Assembly: GCA_012522765.1 (NCBI GenBank)
Contig: JAAYJW010000422.1
Span: 1 to 38,954 of the forward strand
DNA length: 38,954 nucleotides
DNA from: a candidate division WS1 bacterium
GTDB taxonomy: Bacteria > Armatimonadota > Zipacnadia > Zipacnadales > UBA5352
Direction of reading: 5' to 3'
Part shown: positions 1 to 7,636 of the stretch, in pieces
Layout: each line of letters begins with the position of its first letter
Numbering within the stretch: the stretch's first letter is position 1
Position numbers and translations under genes: made by a program
Notes under the pieces: model-generated
Databases searched by the model: none
What the model saw: only the letters and a program-made list of their open reading frames with translations
What the model was told of the DNA's origin: nothing

Positions 1-270
1 CCTCATTTCCCCCCTTCCCTGCTCGACCAACCTCGACCCAACGGCCAAATCCTGGGGTAAACGACTTTCTACCCTCCCCCGCAGCCCAACTCCCACTTGC
101 TCTCTCAGCTATCGCAAGAGGCTCAGCCACCTTCATCGGTCTGCAATGCAATGCCGCCGCTGCGAGGTGCTGTATCAGATTGCGCAAACGATAGTGATGC
201 AGGAATCGATTGAAGATGAAGGAAATGTCGCGCGAGTTCACTACCCTTGCAGCATGCAGGAGGTCGCTCG

Positions 271-1560
271 ATGGCGGGCTTCAATCTCAACATAGGTGGC
301 GCTAATATCGGCTCCGGAGCGGGCGCGGCAGCCTCTAAGGGCTGTGGCGGCGGCTGTGGCGCGATCTTCGGCGTGATCTTCGGCCTGATCCTCATCCCGG
401 TGGGCTTCTACCTGGCCTACTACGGTGAGGCGCGGCTCGTGGACCATGGCCGAGTCTTCGAGCGCATCGAGATGTCGCAGCCCGATGCCGCCGCGGCACT
501 GACGGGCGAACTGGTTAAGATCCAGGGCCAGCCACAGGGCAGCTTCCTCAGCATCGAGGAATGGGATGGGCAAGTGCTCTACTGGCGCGAGTCGGTCGAA
601 GAGTACGAGCGCGAGGAAGACTCCGAGGGTGATGTGAGCTACGACTGGAACAGCGTAAGCTCTGACAACAAGTGGGTGGATGGCTTCACCGTGGGGCCGA
701 TTCAGGTGCGTCCTTCCGGGGCCAACCCGGTCGGTGAGGTAACGGTTTATTCTGCCTACAAGCGCGGCTACGAGACCAGTTACCACGTGAACAATCAGCC
801 GAACGACCCCGAAGTAGGCGACCGGCGGCGAGAGATCGAGGTGCTGGACGCCACGAAGCCGGTGATCATCCTCGGCGAGATGGGCAGCGGCGCCATCCAG
901 GGCGGCTCAAGCTTCGTCGTGAGCACGCTGAACGAGGACGAGACGCTCACCACGCTCAAGACGGAGTATAAGATGGCCTACTGGGGGATGAAGGCGGGCG
1001 CGGTGTTCCTGATCTTCTTCGGGATCATGGCCGTCTTCGGTCCACTCACGACGCTGGTTGGCTATGTGCCGCTGGTAGGCGATCACCTGTCGTGCGCCTT
1101 TGCGGCCATCGCATTTGTCTTCGCGGCAGTCTCAGTGGGGATCATCACGATCTTCATCAAGGCCTTCTGGTTCCTCATCGTGATAGCGGTCCTCGGTGTC
1201 GCTTACCTGATCTACCGAGGCGCCACGTCTCCACGCACACGCCCCGGTGGGGATGGCAGTACCGGCGGTGGCCTGCCAGGTCCGGTGATGCCTCCGGACA
1301 CCAATGCGGCGGCACCGCAGCAGCCGCAGCCGAGCGTGAGCGACACAACGCTCCCCGGAGCCGTCGGCGGCGTTCCCCGTCCCATGGAGCCGCCGCAGAG
1401 CGTTGAGCCGGCACCGGACGTGCATCCAACGCCTCCACCGCAGTCGCCGGTGGAGCAGGCGGCAACCGAGGACGCTTCCGCCAGGTTCTGCGCCAACTGC
1501 GGCACGGCGCTTGATCCCGGCAGCAAGTTCTGCCAGTCCTGCGGTCACAGGGTCGAGTGA
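271..1560 (+). CDS. TMEM43-like membrane protein with C-terminal double-CxxC zinc ribbon
   Basis: ORF with AGGAGG about 8 nt upstream of ATG 271 (track start 247 is less likely). Gly-rich N-terminus, TM segments (AIFGVIFGLILIPVGFYLAYYGEARLVDHG; AGAVFLIFFGIMAVFGPLTTLVGYVPLVGD...), Pro-rich linker, C-terminal FCANCG...FCQSCGHRVE zinc ribbon. Confidence 0.75.
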   Translation: MAGFNLNIGGANIGSGAGAAASKGCGGGCGAIFGVIFGLILIPVGFYLAYYGEARLVDHGRVFERIEMSQPDAAAALTGELVKIQGQPQGSFLSIEEWDGQVLYWRESVEEYEREEDSEGDVSYDWNSVSSDNKWVDGFTVGPIQVRPSGANPVGEVTVYSAYKRGYETSYHVNNQPNDPEVGDRRREIEVLDATKPVIILGEMGSGAIQGGSSFVVSTLNEDETLTTLKTEYKMAYWGMKAGAVFLIFFGIMAVFGPLTTLVGYVPLVGDHLSCAFAAIAFVFAAVSVGIITIFIKAFWFLIVIAVLGVAYLIYRGATSPRTRPGGDGSTGGGLPGPVMPPDTNAAAPQQPQPSVSDTTLPGAVGGVPRPMEPPQSVEPAPDVHPTPPPQSPVEQAATEDASARFCANCGTALDPGSKFCQSCGHRVE

Positions 1561-1604
1561 TTAACGCGCAAGGCCCGCTATGAGGCCACTGAGGAGGATC
1601 CGCC

Positions 1605-2288
1605 ATGCAGTACACTATTCGTGGGACGGTCATGCAGAGCGTCGAGGTGACGCTTGAGCAGGGAGAGGCGGTTTACACCGAGTCGGGCGGGATGGCGTGG
1701 ATGACCAGCAACATCAACATGGACACGAACATGAAAGGCGGCATGATGGGCGCGCTCAAGCGGGCGGTATCGGGCGAGTCGCTCTTCATGACCGACTACA
1801 CCTGCACCGCCGGGACCGGCTTCGTCACCTTCACGCCGGAGGTCCCGGGCAAGATCATCGTGCAGGAGCTCGCGGCAGGGCAGAGCGTGATCTGCCAGCG
1901 CGATGCCTTCATGGTCGCACAGGCAGGCGTCCAGCTTGAGATGCACATGCACAAGCGCCTCGGCGCCATGCTCTTCGGCGGCGAGGGGCTGTTCATGCAG
2001 AAGGTCACCGGGCCGGGCATCGCGTTCTTTGAGATAGACGGTGAGGTGGTGGAGTACAATCTTCAGGCCGGTCAGGGGCTGAAGGTTGATCCCGGACACG
2101 TCGCGATGATGGATCCCACCGTCACGTTCGACATCGCGCAGGTGCCGGGGCTCAAGAACATCTTCCTCTCCGGGGAGGGCCTGTTTCTCGCCACCGTCAC
2201 CGGGCCGGGCCGCATCTGGCTGCAGACGATGCCGGTGCCGAGTCTGGCGATGCGCCTGATTCCGTTCCTGCCGAAACCAAGCAGTTAG
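1605..2288 (+). CDS. AIM24/TIGR00266 family protein, copy 1
   Basis: GAGGAGG RBS before ATG; MQYTIRGTVMQSVEVTLEQGEAVYTESGGMAWM...LFGGEGLFMQKVTGPGIAFFE typical of the AIM24 family; close paralogue of the next gene. Confidence 0.85.
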   Translation: MQYTIRGTVMQSVEVTLEQGEAVYTESGGMAWMTSNINMDTNMKGGMMGALKRAVSGESLFMTDYTCTAGTGFVTFTPEVPGKIIVQELAAGQSVICQRDAFMVAQAGVQLEMHMHKRLGAMLFGGEGLFMQKVTGPGIAFFEIDGEVVEYNLQAGQGLKVDPGHVAMMDPTVTFDIAQVPGLKNIFLSGEGLFLATVTGPGRIWLQTMPVPSLAMRLIPFLPKPSS

Positions 2289-2328
2289 AGCGATAGCGCG
2301 CGACGGAAGTAGATCGAGGAGGATACTA

Positions 2329-3009
2329 ATGCAGCACACAATCCGCGGCACGGTCATGCAGAGTGTCGAGGTGACGCTCGACCAGGGCGAGGCCGTCTAC
2401 ACAGAGGCCGGCGGCATGGCCTGGATGACAGCGAATATCGGCATGGACACGAACATGAAGGGCGGGCTGATGGGCGCCCTCAAGCGCGTGGCCTCCGGCG
2501 AGTCGATGTTCATGACCACCTATCGCTGCGAGTCCGGCGCGGGCTTCGTGACCTTCACGCTCGAGTCGCCGGGGCAGATCGTACCGATGGAGCTTGCGGC
2601 GGGGCAGAGCATGATCTGCCAGCGCGATGCTTTCATGGTCGCGCAGGAGGGTGTGACGCTGGAGATGCACCTGCACAAGCGCCTCGGCGCCGCGCTGTTT
2701 GGTGGCGCAGGGCTTGTGCTGCAGAAAGTGACCGGTCCGGGATTGGCGCTCTTCGAACTGGTGGGGGAGATCGTGGAGTACAACCTCCAGCCGGGGCAGA
2801 TGCTGAAGGTTGATCCCGGTCATGTGGGGATGATGGACCCCAGCGTGAGCTTCGAGATCACGACCGTCCCGGGCATCAAGAACAAGTTCTTCGGCGGCGA
2901 AGGTATGTTCCTCGCGACATTGACCGGCCCCGGGCGCGTCTGGCTGCAGACAATGCCGCTGGCGAATCTCGCGCGCAAGCTGATCCCGTATCTGCCCACC
3001 GGCAAGTAG
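2329..3009 (+). CDS. AIM24/TIGR00266 family protein, copy 2
   Basis: GAGGAGG RBS before ATG; aligns with the preceding protein essentially end to end without large gaps. Confidence 0.85.
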   Translation: MQHTIRGTVMQSVEVTLDQGEAVYTEAGGMAWMTANIGMDTNMKGGLMGALKRVASGESMFMTTYRCESGAGFVTFTLESPGQIVPMELAAGQSMICQRDAFMVAQEGVTLEMHLHKRLGAALFGGAGLVLQKVTGPGLALFELVGEIVEYNLQPGQMLKVDPGHVGMMDPSVSFEITTVPGIKNKFFGGEGMFLATLTGPGRVWLQTMPLANLARKLIPYLPTGK

Positions 3010-3044
3010 CAATACGGCGCGATATACGGGTCATAGGAACAGAT

Positions 3045-3072
3045 CGCACCTCCGCTGGTTGGCGGAGGTGCG
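3045..3072. terminator. Hairpin between convergent genes, candidate bidirectional terminator
   Basis: CGCACCTCCGC-TGGTTG-GCGGAGGTGCG, perfect 11-bp stem with 6-nt loop, 36 nt after the AIM24 stop and 31 nt beyond the end of the convergent TPR gene. Confidence 0.7.
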
Positions 3073-3102
3073 GTTTGATTCCACTGGAGGATCTGGCGGA
3101 CC

Positions 3103-4116
3103 TTAGTCTACCGGGCGGAAGATCGCCATCTCTTCCTGCTGCTGCTTGAAGAGATAGGTTGCGTCCTCGGGCACCGGCAGCCCCATGCGCTCGCTCAGCT
3201 CGGAGACCTTGTAGCGCGCGTGGTGGTTCAGCGCCGATGTGTCCGCCGCGAGCTGCCACTGCTCGCGCGCCTTCGCGAACTGCCCCGCCTGCTCATATAT
3301 GTGAGCCTTCAGGTGCAGGCCTATGGTGCTCTGCGGGTTGTTGGTGAGGTACTGATCCACAGCCGCGATGGCCTCATCGAAACGGCGTTCCTCCATCAGC
3401 CGCCAGGCGGGCAGGTAGCGCTCGCGTATGGTGATGGTCGCGCCCTTGGCGGTCTCATCGCTTGGTCGGCGCTTGAGGCAGTAGTCATACCATTGCAGCG
3501 CCATCGGGATGTCCGGCAGGCGCTCGTAGCCGTGTGCGATCAACCGCTCGACATACTCGGGGTGCTCGAAGCGGATGGCCGCACCGAGCCAGCGCGCCGC
3601 CTCATCGTAATCGCGGATCTTGTCGAAGTAGGTCCATCCCAACTCGAAGTAGAGGTCGTAGCGGTCCGGGTTCCAGGAGATCCCCTCTTTGAGCACATCA
3701 ACGCCCAGTTGAAGCATCCTCGCCTTCTCGGCGGGATCATCTGTCTCCACGTAGAGGTTGTAAGCGCAGTGCCACGCGGTGATGCGCCACGGCTCGAGCC
3801 AGTGCGGGTCAAGCAGCGTGGTCATGCGCATAAGGTAAAGGGCGTCCCATTGGGTGCCCTCCCCCGAGTGCCACATGGAGTGCGTCCGCATCCACAGCAT
3901 GGACGCAGCCACCTCGCGGAAGCCGCCGAGCATGGCGCCGACGATAACGCCGGTCATCGCCGGGGCGTCATACTGCAGGATCTTCGTAACCTGGGTGGGC
4001 CGCGCGTAGCCCCGGATCAGCCGCTCGCGCGCGAGCGCATCAGAAAGCGGCTGCACGCCCAGAAAGAGGCCTATGAGCAGTACCCAGGCGACTATGGTCT
4101 TGGTTAGCTGGCTCAT
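3103..4116 (-). CDS. TPR-repeat protein with N-terminal TM segment
   Basis: Single N-terminal hydrophobic segment (TIVAWVLLIGLFLGVQPLSDAL) followed by helical repeats (WYDYCLKRRPSDETAKGA..., AIAAVDQYLTNNPQSTIGLHLKAHIYEQAGQFAKAREQWQ). Confidence 0.7.
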   Translation of the reverse strand: MSQLTKTIVAWVLLIGLFLGVQPLSDALARERLIRGYARPTQVTKILQYDAPAMTGVIVGAMLGGFREVAASMLWMRTHSMWHSGEGTQWDALYLMRMTTLLDPHWLEPWRITAWHCAYNLYVETDDPAEKARMLQLGVDVLKEGISWNPDRYDLYFELGWTYFDKIRDYDEAARWLGAAIRFEHPEYVERLIAHGYERLPDIPMALQWYDYCLKRRPSDETAKGATITIRERYLPAWRLMEERRFDEAIAAVDQYLTNNPQSTIGLHLKAHIYEQAGQFAKAREQWQLAADTSALNHHARYKVSELSERMGLPVPEDATYLFKQQQEEMAIFRPVD

Positions 4117-4184
4117 GATATCACTCGTGATGACGCGCGCGTGCGCGCCGTGCTGTTCGGCCGGCGGTGCCGGCCGTCTTCGTG

Positions 4185-5006
4185 TCAGACCTCGCGCTGA
4201 TTGAAGAACAGGTAGCCCAGCGCGAGCACAATGCCGATGTAGACAACGGCCACCCCCATGGTCTGTGCCATGTAAGGCCAGACCACCGGGATGTCCGTAA
4301 GGATCGATTCTCGCACATCAAACACGTCAAAGTGCGGCAGGATCCGGTAGATCGCTCCGAGGAGGACACGCGCTACCGGCGACGCACCTGCGTCCGGGTC
4401 GGCAAGATGGCCGAAGAAGTCGCTCATCTGGCCCACGAAGTATACGAAGAAGGTGAAGATCGCCGCGAGGATCCAGGAGAAGACGACCGAGGCCACAACG
4501 GCGATGCCCATGACGACGGCAAGCTCGAAGAAGCTGAGCAGGATCGCCTTCGCCACGTTGGCATACATGAACTCCATCGAATACTGCGGAGCCCCCTCGG
4601 CACTTGGCACTGCGAACTGCGGGGCCTTGATCGCGAACACGATGTAGAAGGTGATCCCCATCAGCGCCACGTTGCTGATAACCGTCGCCAGGCCGCCGAG
4701 GAACTTACCCAGCAGAAACTGCATGCGCGTGACCGGCTTCGACAGCAGCGTGTAGATCGTGCGCTTCTCGATCTCGTCGGGGATCAGGCGGGTGCCCAGG
4801 AAGACCGCGATGAGCATCCCGAAGAAGCGGATCGAGCCGAGGCCCACGTCTATGAGCATCTTCAGCTCAGCGCCCGGCTGCAGGTACGTGAAGACCCACG
4901 ACGACCCGATGATCAGGATCGCGAAGATCAGAATGCCGTTGAGAAAGCGTCGGCGCCAGCCCTCATGGAAGGTGGCCTTGGCCACTCTAAAGATCGGTCT
5001 CATCAT
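4185..5006 (-). CDS. ABC-2 type transporter permease
   Basis: Multiple TM segments; the ABC-2-like phrase IPDEIEKRTIYTLLSKPVTRMQFLLGKFLG; adjacent to the ATPase. Start 5006 has GAGAGGAG upstream; the track start 5021 is a TTG. Confidence 0.85.
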   Translation of the reverse strand: MMRPIFRVAKATFHEGWRRRFLNGILIFAILIIGSSWVFTYLQPGAELKMLIDVGLGSIRFFGMLIAVFLGTRLIPDEIEKRTIYTLLSKPVTRMQFLLGKFLGGLATVISNVALMGITFYIVFAIKAPQFAVPSAEGAPQYSMEFMYANVAKAILLSFFELAVVMGIAVVASVVFSWILAAIFTFFVYFVGQMSDFFGHLADPDAGASPVARVLLGAIYRILPHFDVFDVRESILTDIPVVWPYMAQTMGVAVVYIGIVLALGYLFFNQREV

Positions 5007-5940
5007 TCGACTCCTCTCCAACAGCTTCGATGAAGACTTCCTCGAGGGTGCGGCGGTCGGGCCCGACGGTGAGCAGATGGGCTCCGCGGTCCTCGATCAT
5101 CGCCGCCGCGTCAAATGCGCTCTGGCGATCGGCGAACAGGGCCCTCACAGCGTCATCGAGCCACATCAGGTCCGTCGAGCGCTCCTTGAGGGCTGCAAGG
5201 GTCTCGTCATCGAGGTCCATCGCTTCCACGCGGTAGTTGGCCGTATCGCGGGCAAGCAGCTTCTCAACTGAACCCTGGATGATAAGCTGTCCGCGGGCGA
5301 GAATCGCGATGTCATCGCACAGCGGCTCCATCTCCTTGAGCAGGTGCGAACAGAGGAAGACGGTCTTGCCGCGCTTGCGCAGTTCGAGGACGACCTCGCG
5401 GATGTCCTTGGCGCCGATCGGGTCGAGGCCTGAGGTCGGTTCATCAAAGAACAACAGGTCGGGGTCATTGATAAGCGCCTGTGCAACACCCACTCGCTGG
5501 CGCATGCCTCGGGAGTAGTTCGCAACGCGATAGTCGCGGCGCTCCCACATGTCCACCAGCTCAAGCAGCTCGCGGATACGCTTCTCGAGTACTTCGCCGC
5601 CGAGGCCGAACATGCTGCCGTACATGCGCAGAAGCTCCGGAGCATTCAGGTGCTCGTAGAAGTACGGTCCCTCGGGCAAATACCCTACCCGTGCTTTGGC
5701 GATAGCGCTGCCCATCGGCTGGCCGAGTACCTCTCCGCTGCCCGAAGTGGGGAAGATGAGGCCGAGCAGGAGCTTGAGCGTGGTGGTCTTGCCCGATCCG
5801 TTCGGACCGACGAGGCCGAAGATCTTTCCCTGCTCGACTTCGAGGCTGAGGTTGTCAATGCCGACATGCTGCCGGCCCCAGCCGACGTCGTAGATCTTGG
5901 TCAGGTTCTCAGTACGTATGGCGAGAGCTATGTTCGCCAC
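4987..5940 (-). CDS. ABC transporter ATP-binding protein
   Basis: Walker A GPNGSGKTT, signature YSRGMRQRVGVAQAL (variant), Walker B LLFFDEPTSGLDP; GTG start; overlaps the permease start. Confidence 0.95.
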   Translation of the reverse strand: MANIALAIRTENLTKIYDVGWGRQHVGIDNLSLEVEQGKIFGLVGPNGSGKTTTLKLLLGLIFPTSGSGEVLGQPMGSAIAKARVGYLPEGPYFYEHLNAPELLRMYGSMFGLGGEVLEKRIRELLELVDMWERRDYRVANYSRGMRQRVGVAQALINDPDLLFFDEPTSGLDPIGAKDIREVVLELRKRGKTVFLCSHLLKEMEPLCDDIAILARGQLIIQGSVEKLLARDTANYRVEAMDLDDETLAALKERSTDLMWLDDAVRALFADRQSAFDAAAMIEDRGAHLLTVGPDRRTLEEVFIEAVGEESNDETDL

Positions 5941-6185
5941 CTCCCGAACGCGCCGAGCGCGCCGTGGGTGAACGCCCGTGGCATCACGCCGCCGGGCGGG
6001 TGTCGATCGACTTCATATGCTGAAACAATCCCCGAGGGTCTGGTTGTTCCCGGAACCGACGGATTTTGTTAATTCACTCCGCCGGTCGGTGGCCGCTGGG
6101 GGGGAGGTGTCGGGGGGCGAAGCAGTGAAATGGACAGTGTTGAGCATCGGGGACTCGACACAATGTCAACCGGGGGATCGGCCCG

Positions 6186-6848
6186 TTGAACCAATCGGGC
6201 CGCGCGCTCGACTTGCCCACGCACAGGGGGGCCAGGGGGGCAGCGCGGCAAGCGTTCACGCTGATTGAGATCGTCGTCGTTCTGACGATCGTTCTGATAC
6301 TCTCAGCCATGCTCTTCCCGGTCATCGAGACCGCTTTGAGCAGGGCGGAGAGTACTTCGTGTCTGAGCAACATGCGTAACCTGGGGCTGGCGGTGCGGTT
6401 GTATTGCGACGACTATGACGAAGTACTCATACCCGCGATGTTGCCTCACCCTGCCTGCTACGGGATCTGCTGGGACGTGACGCTTCAGGCTTACGTGCGC
6501 AACAGGGGTCTGCTGCTGTGCCCGACGGATGAATACCCCCGCACGGTGCTGGGCACACTGTCGGAGCCTCACAGCTACGGCATCAACCTGGAACTCACGG
6601 AGGTCGGCGGCTACATGGCGTCCTCCCTTGCCATGTTCAGTATTGAGGAACCGGCGGCGACGATCCTGTTCTGCGAACTCGAGGGGCAGCGCTTCGCCAC
6701 ACATGGCGTCCGCTACAGCACCGGCGGCCTTGAACGGGTGGCCGGGCGCAGACACGGGAACGGCTCCAACTACACCTTCGTGGACGGGCATGCGAAGTGG
6801 CTTCAGCCGGAGGCAACAGAGCGGCCCGAGCTTCTGTGGGATCCGTGA
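6186..6848 (+). CDS. Prepilin-type N-terminal cleavage/methylation, H-X9-DG domain protein
   Basis: AFTLIEIVVVLTIVLILSAMLFPVIE class III signal; C-terminal RHGNGSNYTFVDGHAKW matches H-X9-DG exactly. TTG start. Confidence 0.85.
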   Translation: MNQSGRALDLPTHRGARGAARQAFTLIEIVVVLTIVLILSAMLFPVIETALSRAESTSCLSNMRNLGLAVRLYCDDYDEVLIPAMLPHPACYGICWDVTLQAYVRNRGLLLCPTDEYPRTVLGTLSEPHSYGINLELTEVGGYMASSLAMFSIEEPAATILFCELEGQRFATHGVRYSTGGLERVAGRRHGNGSNYTFVDGHAKWLQPEATERPELLWDP

Positions 6849-6878
6849 TACATCATGAATATGACGAGGAGAGATCAG

Positions 6879-7610
6879 ATGCGTCCGGTAATCACCGTTG
6901 TGCTTCTGACAGCCGCGCTGGCATCCGCCGCCGCGGCGCCTGAAGGGATCGGACCGTTCACGCCGGATGAGCACACGCTGCTACTGGCGCGCTACGATGC
7001 GGGTGTTGACGCTGAGGTGGCCATCGCCGACCCGCGCGCTCAGGGACAGTCGCTCATACGCGAGGGTCTCTTCACCGGGGCGATGCATGCCACCAAGGGC
7101 TGGCTTACACCCGAGGCGACCGTGGCGGATATCGAGGCCTTCCCGTTCTTCAAGCCCGTCACCTACGCGCGCGGTAATCTGAACGCACGCTCGGGCTGTC
7201 TGGAGATGTTTGTAAACTTCGAGCACCTCGTCAACCCCGAGTACTTCCGCCGGGTGATGACGTGGGAGTCAGGCATATACTACGGAACCGGCTACGTGAT
7301 CCTCGCGCTGAGACCGGGAGAGGACCGGACGCTGCAACTGCTCGTCAAGAGCCCCGACGGCGGCGAGACCACCCTCAGCGCGCCCTACCCGAACGACTGG
7401 AATGATCAGTGGCATCACATCGGCTTTCAATGGGATGCCGAAACGTACGGGCTGATCATTGACGGTGAAGTGGCTTCCCTCAAGCCCGCCGTCGCAGAAG
7501 GGATGCCGGCGCCTGACACGCGCATCTCCATCGGCGCGCACATGCGTGGCGTGAATGTCGCCAATGCGCTGATAGACGAACTGCGCATCTCAGACGTGCC
7601 CCGTTACTAA
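6879..7610 (+). CDS. Secreted LamG/concanavalin A-like protein
   Basis: Signal peptide MRPVITVVLLTAALASAAAA; ...WNDQWHHIGFQWDAETYGLIIDGEVAS...ISIGAHMRGVNVANALIDELRISDVPRY is typical of LamG-like jelly rolls. GAGGAGA upstream of ATG 6879. Confidence 0.75.
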   Translation: MRPVITVVLLTAALASAAAAPEGIGPFTPDEHTLLLARYDAGVDAEVAIADPRAQGQSLIREGLFTGAMHATKGWLTPEATVADIEAFPFFKPVTYARGNLNARSGCLEMFVNFEHLVNPEYFRRVMTWESGIYYGTGYVILALRPGEDRTLQLLVKSPDGGETTLSAPYPNDWNDQWHHIGFQWDAETYGLIIDGEVASLKPAVAEGMPAPDTRISIGAHMRGVNVANALIDELRISDVPRY

Positions 7611-7636
7611 TGATATCAGCGAAGCTGGAGGCTCTT

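Noticed and set aside
1578-3012. Two minus-strand ORFs (259 and 228 aa) that resemble each other
   Set aside because: Their similarity follows from the AIM24 duplication on the plus strand; not independent genes.
6098-6241. G-runs upstream of the pseudopilin gene as G-quadruplexes
   Set aside because: Only pairs of long G-runs with irregular spacing in a GC-rich region; not convincing without structural data.
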